64,000 bases of DNA from Neisseria flavescens (GCF_005221285.1 NZ_CP039886.1:806001-870000), one strand, 5' to 3'; counted from the first letter of the stretch, positions 51,740 through 59,570 are shown. Numbers and translations: made by a program. The notes: generated by a model from the sequence alone, not told the origin.

Positions 51740-53467
51740 ATGACTCAACAACCAATTATTGAAATTGCCGAATTTCCACATGACAATAGATTGTGGCGGA
51801 TAGACAGTTTAGGTACGATTTCATCTAAACTGGGAAACAATAATAATCTTATGATTGAAGTCAATTTGCGCCCAGTTTTACAAAGTACACTTAATCAATT
51901 CGCCAGTACTTACTATCAAGATAAAAAAACAACTATTTATGAAGACTGGCAATAACGTATCTCTTGCCAAGTGAATATTGGGCAATTACCTATTCTAATA
52001 GTTGGCTCTATATGGAAAAATGGGCAATTAGAATCTTATAACGCCATTAGTCAAACTGTTTCTGTTCAAAATGTAAACATTACCAACCAAAATATTCAAT
52101 TTATTGATAGCAATAAAAAAATTAAATATTTTGACAGATATAACCAAGAAAAAGACAGTCGGTTAATTCCTTTCAGTTATTTTGGGCTGGATTATTCAAA
52201 ACCAATTTCATGTTTACAAATCCAACATGATGATTATATAGACGGTATTATTATTCCAGTAACGGAAATAATCCGTTTTTATTATGCTTGCTCTACTAGA
52301 TTAGCACATTTGGCATTTTCCAGTCCTCATGAAATTTCAAAAATTTATTATTCAGTAGATGAAGAAAATCATAAAGTTACTCTGAAACTTCCACAAAAAT
52401 ACACCGATAATGAAGCCTTTATTTTGGCACGAATTTTGTCTAATGAAACTGCATTTGCAGGATTTGAAAAAATTAGAAATTCATTGATGAAATTAGGAAT
52501 TAACTCAAAAGCAATATCATTCTTGGAAAGCCAATTTCCTTTTACTTGCTTAACTAAGCTAGCGGTTCGTGGCATTAAGATACACGATAGATTTTTTGTT
52601 ACAGAAATTTGTTCTTGTTCTGCGCCATTTCCTAATGTAATAGTAGATAGAGATAATGACGGTTGTAAAGCCAATAAAGAAACTGATATTTCTGATGAAG
52701 ATAAGCAAACTTATCAACGTGAGCAACCTACCGCAGAACAAAAAGATAATCTTGCTATTCAAAGCGAAGAAGAATCTGCTGCTTATACTAAACCGCTACA
52801 ATTTACATTGAATAAAGATTGCTTTTTAGATTTAGCAAATAAAGAAATTGAGAAACCTGAAAAGCCATTTAACCAGTACAAATCTAGTTATTGTATTGTC
52901 AATATTGAAACCTCCGCCATAGATTTAGGAACTGATTTAGGTACAACTGGGTGCACCACAATTGCGCCTAGTACACTCAATATACTGCCTGAAAAGCAGC
53001 ATAGAGAAGTATTGGCTGCAACTTTTGAAAATTCCGTTTTAGCGATTGAATATTTGAATGAGCATTATGCCAATATTCAGGCTATTATTCATTTATTTAA
53101 TAATGAAAGCTGTGATTTTGTTCCTTTTATTGGCTCAAGAAATAAAGCTCAATGGTCTTATTTGGATTCCAAAAGTAAGACAAGACGTAAAGTCTTATTT
53201 GGTAAAATTGAATATTGCGGAAAAACATTTTGGCTAATTGAAATTCAAGTGCGAGATAATGAACATTTTGTTACCGCTATTCTTCATTTGGATACGAATA
53301 ATGAAATAGATTATTTTGCTAATTTATTGCATGAATTGGCGAAGAATAAAGGTATTTGGGGTAAACTTGTAGGCATACAAAATATGAAAACTTTTAAGCA
53401 TACGTATACAGATATTAAAAGTTATGCAAAGAAGATTTATACTAAAATTATTAACTTTAACAAGTAA
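51740..53467 (+). pseudogene. TnsE-like gene interrupted by an in-frame TAA
   Basis: One frame runs 576 codons, from ATG (MTQQPIIEIAEFPHDNRLWRI) through TAA at 51953-51955 to the final stop, ending KKIYTKIINFNK. The second part has only a GTG with no ribosome-binding site at its head, so this is one gene with a nonsense mutation. Length (575 against 544 residues for Tn7 TnsE) and order of features (N-terminal beta-rich part; TEIIRFYYACSTRLAHLAFS; KLAVRGIKIHDRFFVTEI; variable acidic linker; C-terminal KVLFGKIEYCGKTFWLIEIQV) resemble TnsE, which directs transposition into conjugal DNA and replication forks. The homology is distant and my call is tentative. Confidence 0.5.
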
Positions 53468-53476
53468 GGATTTCCA

Positions 53477-53836
53477 ATGATAGATAGTAAAATTCAAGAC
53501 CAATTAACCCAAGCCCTACTGTCACACGAAAAAGTATGGGTAAACGAAGAAAAAACCATTTTAGCCAAAAACATTCTCTTGGATTTGGTAGAAAAAAACC
53601 GACCCGACTATTATCAGTTTGTTATTGGGACATGATGAGTTAAAACGCCATTTTTTGTGGAAGTGAATGGTGTTTTGGTGTTTAAATTGCAGGATTTTCG
53701 TTTTTTCTTGGTCAAACACAGTATCAATAATTCCTACACAAAATACGCCAATCGCATTGGCTTGCCGTTTTTTGCTGATAAAGAGAAAAATCCTAAACAA
53801 TATGATAAGTTTGACCAGTTATTTCCATTGAGTTGA
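53477..53836 (+). pseudogene. Fragment of a type III DNA methyltransferase (mod), frameshifted
   Basis: It starts ATG after AAGGATTTCCA and encodes IQDQLTQALLSHEKVWVNEE, AKNILLDLVEKN. After a frame change near 53625 come GHDELKRHFF, a second change at a T6 run (near 53651), VEVNGVLVFKLQDFRFFL and HSINNSYTKYANRIGL, then unrelated residues and a stop. This is the N-terminal region of neisserial ModA-type type III methyltransferases (from memory of that family). The catalytic DPPY motif and target domain are missing, so it is a dead remnant carried by the transposon. Confidence 0.75.
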
Positions 53837-53863
53837 TTTACCTGACAATTAGCATAATTTCAT

Positions 53864-53895
53864 GCTGCCTGAACAAGTAACAGGCGGCCTAAAGG
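53864..53895. terminator. Foreign-dialect uptake sequence in a small inverted repeat
   Basis: GCTGCCTG pairs with CAGGCGGC around 9 bases, downstream of both the mod fragment and the convergent toxin gene. GCTGCCTGAA belongs to the AG-simDUS type. Confidence 0.5.
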
Positions 53896-54363
53896 TCATA
53901 ATTTGAAAAACAATCGCAATGGTTCATCAATCAATGCTTGAAAACCCATTTTTTCGTAAAACAATTTAGCTGATTCATCTTTTGCCTCTACCATCACAGC
54001 AAACGCAGCAATATCAGAACGGCTCACGCGCTGAATTGCATCAACCAACAATACGCGCCCTAATCCTTGTCCTGTAAATCGTTCATCAACTGCTAATCGT
54101 CCCAACAATACACACGGAATAAGCGGATATTTCGGCAATTTTTTGGCTTCGCTTTCAGGCAGCAAGTCAAGGCAAATACCTGTCGCTGCCACCGTGTAAA
54201 AGCCAACTATCTCGCCTTGTTCATTTTCCGCCACAAAACACGAACTCAATTTACGTTTTACATCTTGGCTAACGGTTTTCTGAAAGTAGTGATTAAGCGG
54301 TTCTGACGTGCAATGAAAAGTTTTGCGATTGATGGATTTATCAAATGCTTTAATTTTAATCAT
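53896..54363 (-). CDS. GNAT acetyltransferase toxin (TacT-like)
   Basis: 155 residues of the GNAT fold. The acetyl-CoA pyrophosphate loop is VDERFTGQGLGRVLL, and the catalytic tyrosine is in KLFYEKMGFQAL near the C-terminus. TacT-type toxins acetylate charged tRNAs and block translation. Its start overlaps the DUF1778 antitoxin gene by 4 bases (ATGA), the usual antitoxin-first layout. As transposon cargo it may stabilise the element. It follows tniQ on the same strand. Confidence 0.87.
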   Translation of the reverse strand: MIKIKAFDKSINRKTFHCTSEPLNHYFQKTVSQDVKRKLSSCFVAENEQGEIVGFYTVAATGICLDLLPESEAKKLPKYPLIPCVLLGRLAVDERFTGQGLGRVLLVDAIQRVSRSDIAAFAVMVEAKDESAKLFYEKMGFQALIDEPLRLFFKL

Positions 54364-54632
54364 GACTGAACCATTTTTTCGTGCAGTTTCATTGCTTCCT
54401 GCATGGCTACGGTAGGTTGGTTGGACGATCGCATGATTTCTACAAAACGCTGTTGGTCTGCCATAGATAATTTAACCATTTGATTTTCTTCAATGGTTTG
54501 TTTGGCTGCTTCTGATAGTGCTTTAATCATAAAATCGGTTAGTGTTCTTCCCTCCAAATTAGCAGCTTGTTTAATTATTTGCTGAATTTCAATAGGAATA
54601 CGCGCTTCAATTCGGGCATAAGTCGTGGACAT
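54360..54632 (-). CDS. DUF1778 antitoxin (TacA-like, ribbon-helix-helix)
   Basis: 90 residues. The N-terminal ribbon-helix-helix (ARIEARIPIEIQQIIKQAA; EGRTLTDFMIKALSEAA) binds DNA for autoregulation, and the C-terminal part (QRFVEIMRSSNQPTVAM) would cover the toxin active site. It is encoded immediately before the GNAT toxin with a 4-base overlap and starts after AAGGAAAATGTCC. Confidence 0.87.
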   Translation of the reverse strand: MSTTYARIEARIPIEIQQIIKQAANLEGRTLTDFMIKALSEAAKQTIEENQMVKLSMADQQRFVEIMRSSNQPTVAMQEAMKLHEKMVQS

Positions 54633-54700
54633 TTTCCTTATCCTTTTTCTAATTAAGTAAATTCTATTTTACGGCAAATTGCCACATTTTGTGAAATGTT

Positions 54701-55723
54701 TTATTGTGAATTTGAAGACATATACAACTCTTTATGCACATTCCGATTCATTTGCGACACCATTTTCTGAAAGCTATCAGGACAATCCCGAAAATCTTTC
54801 AGTAAATGGTTGTAGCGAACTGCTTTATCCTGCCATGCCTGAATTAGGTTGTTGGGATAATCTTGCAGCAACCATAAGCAAGCGTGAATGGTGCTGTGTC
54901 GCTCGGCTAGGCTACGGCTTTCCCAAATTAGGCGTTTGCTGCGGTCTAGGTTGAGTGGTTGCTGTTAAATTTGATCGCATAAATAGGCGTATAGATTGGG
55001 CGCAAGTCGTTGTGATGTGACAATCACAACGAAATGGTGCAAAATTTTCAGCCAATCTATTTCAGGCTGCCTGAAATGATAATGTGGGTCGACAATTTGG
55101 TTTAACCACGTTTGCCATTGTTGCCCTATTTTATCGTTAGTAAATACAACGCTTTCACTTGGGCTTTGACTTAAATCGTATTGGCAATGCCAACAGTATT
55201 TTAATGCTGTGAAATGGTGCAAATTCGGTCTGCCTAATTCTTGGCGATGAAAGGCAATGTATGCACCGCATTCAGGGCAGCAGTCGTGTAACATGGTTTG
55301 ATGTTTGGGGCAAAAGGTGTGCAAAGCTACGCGCCATGATTTGCGAAAATACGATTCTTGGTCTTCTGCAAGGCATTTGGGGCAATAGGCAATGGCGTTG
55401 TTGTCGCGTTTGCGATGATTGGCTTTCAGGCTGCTTATCCATGCTAATTGGCTGGAAATTCTATTGTATTCAAATAATTTACCTTTTAGGCTGTCTAGTG
55501 TTGTTTCATGAATTTGCGCAATCGGGCAGCCTGTTTTTTCGGCTAGCGCGTGGATTAACCAATCAGGTGCGTGTCGGTCTATATCTCTATTCCAAATTTC
55601 GTAATCAGGAAACAGCAAATGGTAAAAAGTTTGCACTTTCAAACCATTGGCATGAGCTAACCGAATCAACCACGATGTAAGCAATTCATCGGGATAAGGT
55701 TTCGGGTGTGCTGGCAAAATCAT
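54701..55723 (-). pseudogene. tniQ: tniQ / tnsD-like target-selection gene with an in-frame TAA
   Basis: The frame has 341 codons. Codons 1-252 encode the TniQ N-domain (ILPAHPKPYPDELLTSWLIR) and zinc-finger cysteines (CPKCLAEDQ; FCPKHQTMLHDCCPECGAY; CWHCQYDL). Then TAA at 54965-54967, and the same frame continues with RSKRLIWESRSLAERHSTIH and ACLWLLQDYPNNLIQAW to the final TAA. The continuation fits the helical C-terminal part of TniQ, so the stop is a nonsense mutation. TniQ/TnsD recognises the attachment site and recruits TnsC; here it presumably recognised the lipA 3' end. It overlaps tnsC by 4 bases. Confidence 0.8.
55064..55075 (+). repeat. AGGCTGCCTGAA uptake sequence (AG-simDUS dialect) in tniQ
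   Basis: A perfect 12-mer of the Simonsiella-type dialect, forming part of the near-palindrome TTCAGGCTGCCTGAA. Confidence 0.8.
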
Positions 55724-56613
55724 AGCAATTTATCCAGTTGGCGCTTGCGTTGGCTAGGCGAAATCCAGTTAATTGACTGCAAAATTGGTTCGTTAATGCA
55801 CTCTGTTTTTTGTTGAATGGCGGTTACGGCTGCCTGTGTGAGTAGGCGCGATAATTCGCCAATATAGCCCTCGCTCATGCTGTAAAGTCGTGTAGCTAAC
55901 GATATTTCATGCAAATTAGACGGCTGTTTGAGTGGCAGCATTCGTTCAAAACTCATCAACAAACGTGGGAAATTTTTGTCCATTTCCCAACGTGGCAAAA
56001 CGGCTGGCTCAAAACGATTGGCTAATTGGCTATCGGTTTGAATGGCGCGGTATGCGTCTTTTATGCCTACACCGACAATCGGAATTTGCAATTCATTTCC
56101 CATGTATTTAATCACATTCAAAAAGGTTTTTTGCTTATTCAGGCTGCCTGAAAGAATGTGATGAATTTCATCAATAATCAGCATTTTCGTATTGATATAT
56201 TTGAGTAAATGCAGCACTTGCGCTAATTTCTTATCGGTTCTGTCGTGGGCTTTGTAGGGTGCAAACAGTAAATCCAAAATAGCATTGTAAAAACGGCTTT
56301 CATCAGGCGTTGGCGGTGCTTGGATTAGCACAACTGGCGCAATAATGCCGTTGCCGTTTGGGTTATCATGTGCAGGGTGTTGGCGCAGAAAATGGGAAAC
56401 CAACATCGTTTTGCCATTGTTTGTATCGCCAACCAATAGCATATTGGGCATACGGTTCTGTTTGGGGAATACAAGCAAATCTTCCAATTTCGTCAAAATT
56501 TGTTGTGCTTGAGGATAGCCTATCCAACGTGGGGAACGTATGTATTCAATACGCGCTAAATCATCTAAATTCAGTTGCTCGGCTGCTTTGGGCGATAAGT
56601 GCGGATAATTCAT
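55720..56613 (-). CDS. tnsC: Transposition ATPase TnsC/TniB
   Basis: 297 residues of an AAA+ regulator. Walker A is LLVGDTNNGKTMLVSHF (about 60), Walker B MLIIDEIHHILSG (about 145), sensor-1 IPIVGVGI, and an arginine-containing segment QLANRFEPAVLP follows. It forms filaments on DNA that link the target selector (TniQ) to the TnsAB transposase. It overlaps its neighbours by 4 bases on both sides. The frame is intact. At 297 residues it is closer to TniB/short TnsC than to the 555-residue Tn7 TnsC. Confidence 0.9.
   Translation of the reverse strand: MNYPHLSPKAAEQLNLDDLARIEYIRSPRWIGYPQAQQILTKLEDLLVFPKQNRMPNMLLVGDTNNGKTMLVSHFLRQHPAHDNPNGNGIIAPVVLIQAPPTPDESRFYNAILDLLFAPYKAHDRTDKKLAQVLHLLKYINTKMLIIDEIHHILSGSLNKQKTFLNVIKYMGNELQIPIVGVGIKDAYRAIQTDSQLANRFEPAVLPRWEMDKNFPRLLMSFERMLPLKQPSNLHEISLATRLYSMSEGYIGELSRLLTQAAVTAIQQKTECINEPILQSINWISPSQRKRQLDKLL
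56141..56152 (+). repeat. AGGCTGCCTGAA uptake sequence (AG-simDUS dialect) in tnsC
   Basis: A second perfect foreign-dialect 12-mer, in the context TTCAGGCTGCCTGAAAG. Confidence 0.8.
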
Positions 56614-57122
56614 GATAAGTCGTCCAAATCATCAAAAGGTTGAATATCGTCAAATTCATGATTTTGCGTTTCAGGCAGCATGGCAGCCTGAAAATCATCT
56701 TTGGGCGTGGGTAATGCGGCTCGTGTGCGTTGGTCTAATTGACGGCGTTGCTCGGCACGGCGTATCGCTTTGGTTTTGCCTTTGGCTTGCTGTTCTAATT
56801 CACGCATTCGGCTGTATGCTGCAAAAATCATGTTTTCATCAATATTTTGCTTTTGCTCGCGTTTTAGTTGGCGTTGAATTTCGCGTAATTCCCAAATGCT
56901 AATAACCGGGTGCGAACTATCCCGATAAGGAATAGGGAAATACATCAACAAATCAGGGGCATAAAACCAAATCACACTTAAATCGCGTGGGTCTATACGA
57001 AAGATAAATTGTCGTGCTTGCTTTGGATTGGTTGGGTCGGTTGCACCAATCCAAGTGCGTAAAACATCATGCCAATAAGTGATTTTATGAATGGCAACAC
57101 CATATTGCTGTACAGTTCGCAT
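56610..57122 (-). CDS. tnsB: C-terminal part of TnsB as a separate ORF (Mu-transposase C-type beta-barrel plus TnsC-contact tail)
   Basis: 170 residues beginning MRTVQQYGVAIHKITYWHDVL and FIFRIDPRDLSVIWFY, the beta-barrel domain that normally follows the catalytic core in TnsB/TniA within one polypeptide. A basic helix (QQAKGKTKAIRRAEQRR) and an acidic tail (FDDIQPFDDLDDLS), the likely TnsC-contact end, follow. The gene starts one base after the TGA of the catalytic ORF (TGAAATG). Either a frameshift split one tnsB, or the two parts are made separately by coupled translation. Foreign-dialect uptake sequences lie inside (56670-56692). Confidence 0.75.
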   Translation of the reverse strand: MRTVQQYGVAIHKITYWHDVLRTWIGATDPTNPKQARQFIFRIDPRDLSVIWFYAPDLLMYFPIPYRDSSHPVISIWELREIQRQLKREQKQNIDENMIFAAYSRMRELEQQAKGKTKAIRRAEQRRQLDQRTRAALPTPKDDFQAAMLPETQNHEFDDIQPFDDLDDLS

Positions 57123-57123
57123 T

Positions 57124-58461
57124 TCAAGTTAAGCGCAATAAAGTTTCATCAGCCACTTTTTCAGGCAGCCCCACACCTACGGAATCATCATCGCCTAAAA
57201 CCCCCAGTTTCCATTTGGCTAATGGCGACATTCCCAAAGCGGAATGCACTCGTTGATGATAAACATCGGTAATAAATACCGTTAGCCACGTTTCAAATTC
57301 CGATAAAGTTAAGGCAGCCTTTTCTTCTGAATCGTAATCTTGTCGTTCTCGTGTATTGGAAAAAGTTGTACCTGTTACACCGTGAATTTCGCCTAAAATT
57401 GTGCCAAGCAACCGCTCAATGTGTCCGCCAAAATTAGGTCTTGCCACAGGTCGCCATTCAATTTCAATGCCATACTGCTGACACGCTTTTTCTAACACTT
57501 TACCGCGAAACTCTTTGGCATTATCCAAATGAATTTTGCGTGGTAAACCCCACACAGCCCAACGTCCTTTCACTTCATGTTTCGCCAACCAGCTTTCTTT
57601 TGGCAAAATACTGTGCGACAAACACAATCCGGCCGATAACGCACTCGGTGGGTCAAACGACACATAAAATCCAGTAACCATACGGCTGAATACATCAATC
57701 GCTAACGTAATCCACGGTCTGCCGATTAGTTTACGATACACATCATCTACTAGGATAATGTCCAGTTTAGTATGGTCTATTTGCACGACTGCAAGCGGAT
57801 AATCCGCATTTGGAAAATTACCTTGTAATGGCAAAAATTTCATTTCAGCAGCTTGACGACTTAACCGTTTTGCCATTTTGATTTGTGGTGCAATTTTTTG
57901 AATACGATTGCGAATGGTATTGGTATGGGGAATAGGTAAATTTTGCTCGTGGCAACGGCGCGAAATTTCTGTAATGATTTTTTGCGCGGATTTGCGTTGA
58001 ATATTCAAATAATCCACTTCTAAAACTTGCTGAATAATTTGTTCTACTTCTGCGGAAATTTGAGTTACTCCCTTATCGCTGCGCTGTTTGCGCGTTAAAC
58101 CAGTTAAAACGCCAGTTTCCCGATACATTTTTAACCAACGATACACAGTACTAACGTGAACACCACATTCTGCTGCTCGCGCTTGAACATCTGCTTTTGT
58201 GTATCTGGATTGGCGAATAAGTGGCTCAATCACATCAAAATGCTGTTGCGCCAATTCCCATTTTGACTCGGAAACACTATCTACATGATGAATATCGGCA
58301 GCCTGAAAAGCGAACAAATCCGCTAATTGCGCTTGATAAGTTGCACCTGTTGTATTGGCGCGTAATTGATATGTGTCTAAATCTAAAACAGCCGTAATCG
58401 TGCAAACTTTGTTATCAAACAAAACCATTGCACCTACATTCACATTCAAAGTTGCTTTCAT
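57124..58461 (-). CDS. tnsB: TnsB transposase, N-terminal and catalytic part
   Basis: 445 residues. An N-terminal DNA-binding region includes helix-turn-helix segments (RAAECGVHVSTVYRWLKMYRE). The RNase-H-fold integrase core has the three acids in VVQIDHTKLD, KIHLDNAKEF and GGHIERLLGTI (Asp-Asp-Glu), and a stretch typical of TniA/TnsB follows (HSALGMSPLAKW). It joins the transposon 3' ends to target DNA. It ends LLRLT-TGA where family members continue into the beta-barrel domain encoded by the next ORF. It overlaps tnsA by 4 bases. Confidence 0.88.
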   Translation of the reverse strand: MKATLNVNVGAMVLFDNKVCTITAVLDLDTYQLRANTTGATYQAQLADLFAFQAADIHHVDSVSESKWELAQQHFDVIEPLIRQSRYTKADVQARAAECGVHVSTVYRWLKMYRETGVLTGLTRKQRSDKGVTQISAEVEQIIQQVLEVDYLNIQRKSAQKIITEISRRCHEQNLPIPHTNTIRNRIQKIAPQIKMAKRLSRQAAEMKFLPLQGNFPNADYPLAVVQIDHTKLDIILVDDVYRKLIGRPWITLAIDVFSRMVTGFYVSFDPPSALSAGLCLSHSILPKESWLAKHEVKGRWAVWGLPRKIHLDNAKEFRGKVLEKACQQYGIEIEWRPVARPNFGGHIERLLGTILGEIHGVTGTTFSNTRERQDYDSEEKAALTLSEFETWLTVFITDVYHQRVHSALGMSPLAKWKLGVLGDDDSVGVGLPEKVADETLLRLT

Positions 58462-59105
58462 TTTTTAAACCATATTGTTGATTTCATTGTGATAGGTTGA
58501 TTTAAATCTACGCCAACTTGCTGTGTAGCAATCAAATACCACAACACAGGCAATAACTTGGCTTGATTATCTTCATTTTGAAAAATATGTTGAATCAGCG
58601 CATTAGGCGTAGATTGCTTTAATTCACGCAATGTTTCATACAACAAATCCATATAAGGATCGCTGTATTTACCTGCCAAACCATGCTGCCGATACGGTAA
58701 AAGAAACTGCGCATTTCGCAAAAAGTCCGTATGAATTTCTACTTCTGTAATCAATTTAAACCGCCAGCCATTTTGTTTGCAAAAACGTAAGGCTGCCTGA
58801 AATTTTGGTTTTAGTTGCTGCCAATTTTCGCGTAAATCGCTGCGATATTTCACTTCATACACAATCACATCACATTGATAATGCACCAACACATCAGGCG
58901 TATAAACATGGTGTTTGCCAGCAGTATCAAACCATTCAATCGCCAATGGCTGAACTTCAAAACGCTGCACATCTTGATTGAATGCCAAAAGTATCAAGAA
59001 ATCTCGTTCTAATGATGATTCATAAGCTGCTGCGCCAACAGCTTTATTGTGTGGCGCAATGCCTGTGATGTTGCGGTAATTTTTAGGGATTTTGCGGATT
59101 GGCAT
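58458..59105 (-). CDS. tnsA: TnsA endonuclease
   Basis: 215 residues. The restriction-enzyme-like core shows Glu in YESSLERDFL (about 30), Asp in VYTPDVLVHY (about 70) and the E-x-K pair in VIVYEVKYRSDL (about 84), matching the catalytic acids and lysine of TnsA. TnsA cuts the 5' ends so the element moves by cut-and-paste rather than replicatively. It is the first gene of the operon, about 230 bases inside the right end, and is open and full length. Confidence 0.87.
   Translation of the reverse strand: MPIRKIPKNYRNITGIAPHNKAVGAAAYESSLERDFLILLAFNQDVQRFEVQPLAIEWFDTAGKHHVYTPDVLVHYQCDVIVYEVKYRSDLRENWQQLKPKFQAALRFCKQNGWRFKLITEVEIHTDFLRNAQFLLPYRQHGLAGKYSDPYMDLLYETLRELKQSTPNALIQHIFQNEDNQAKLLPVLWYLIATQQVGVDLNQPITMKSTIWFKK
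58790..58801 (+). repeat. AGGCTGCCTGAA uptake sequence (AG-simDUS dialect) in tnsA
   Basis: A third perfect foreign-dialect 12-mer. A related GGCAGCCTGAA lies at 58297 in tnsB and the reverse complement of GGCTGCCTGAA at 57160-57170. Confidence 0.8.
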
Positions 59106-59213
59106 AGCACACCTATAAAGATTAAATATCTGTGAATTTATTTTAAAACATCAAATTAGTCGTATTAAATTGGGCTGCAATACGGTTTAAACTTTTTGAT
59201 GATTTTTACAATC

Positions 59214-59279
59214 TAGTCGCAAATAGCTCTGTATTCTGATAAAATTTGGTCGAGTGAATGAAACCAGTCGCAAACAACG
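59214..59279 (-). repeat. Subterminal TnsB-site-like repeats, right end
   Basis: TAGTCGCAAATAGC (59214-59227) and CAGTCGCAAACAACG (59265-59279) repeat the core of the terminal repeat in the orientation of the right end. With the terminal copy there are three sites spaced about 45-50 bases. Confidence 0.7.
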
Positions 59280-59308
59280 ATGTGAAAAATGGCAAGAAGT
59301 GAGCTATC

Positions 59309-59335
59309 TAGTCGCAAATAGCGTTGGAATTCACA
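59309..59335 (-). repeat. Right terminal inverted repeat
   Basis: TAGTCGCAAATAGCGTT followed by GGAATTCACA; the terminal ACA mirrors the TGT at the left end. A 17-base block is identical to the left end. Confidence 0.88.
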
Positions 59336-59367
59336 GTGAAACCCACGGCGGTTGTAGCCATCACTAA
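59336..59367 (+). pseudogene. Displaced 3' end of lipA
   Basis: GAA ACC CAC GGC GGT TGT AGC CAT CAC TAA encodes ETHGGCSHH-stop, the ending expected for neisserial LipA (meningococcal LipA ends in a similar HGGCGHH). It starts two bases after the right transposon end and is followed 14 bases later by an uptake-sequence terminator, presumably the original lipA terminator. Confidence 0.8.
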
Positions 59368-59379
59368 GGTTTAAATTAT

Positions 59380-59427
59380 ATAAGGCCGTCTGAAAAAACA
59401 GTTCCCTGATTTTTCAGACGGCCTTTA
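59380..59427. terminator. Inverted AG-DUS terminator, original lipA terminator
   Basis: AAGGCCGTCTGAAAAA and TTTTTCAGACGGCCTTT. The host dialect resumes here, outside the transposon. Confidence 0.8.
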
Positions 59428-59512
59428 TTTGGTCAAAATAACTATACAAGATTTTTTAGATTTAAAAAAATAAACCTTAGTCGGGCTCTATTGAGTCAAT
59501 TTTAAGTAATAC

Positions 59513-59555
59513 AAAAAAGCGGCAAAACAGGATAAACACTGTTTGCCGCTTTTTG
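59513..59555 (-). terminator. Hairpin terminator of hemB
   Basis: AAAAAAGCGGCAAAACAG pairs with CTGTTTGCCGCTTTTT (one bulged base), directly after the minus-strand hemB stop. Confidence 0.75.
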
Positions 59556-59570
59556 ATTTATTTCTTTATT

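Larger units (their letters stand above)
51663..59335. mobile_element. Tn7-like transposon in the 3' end of lipA
   Basis: A 7673-bp element bounded by 27-bp inverted repeats with the Tn7-type TGT...ACA termini (24 of 27 matching). Additional copies of the core CGCTATTTGCGACTA lie inside both ends, as expected for TnsB sites. The minus strand carries tnsA, tnsB (two ORFs), tnsC and tniQ from the right end, then a toxin-antitoxin pair. The plus strand at the left end carries a TnsE-like gene and a mod fragment. It is AT-rich and contains AGGCTGCCTGAA/AGGCAGCCTGAA-type uptake sequences foreign to this genome. No CRISPR array or cas gene lies within it. Confidence 0.88.

Noticed and set aside
54679..54954. 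91-codon plus-strand frame between the antitoxin and tniQ
   Set aside because: It is antisense to the C-terminal part of tniQ that continues past the nonsense codon.
51663..59335. CRISPR-associated transposon
   Set aside because: No repeat-spacer array and no cas gene is present between the ends; TniQ is of the ordinary size range for a DNA-binding selector.
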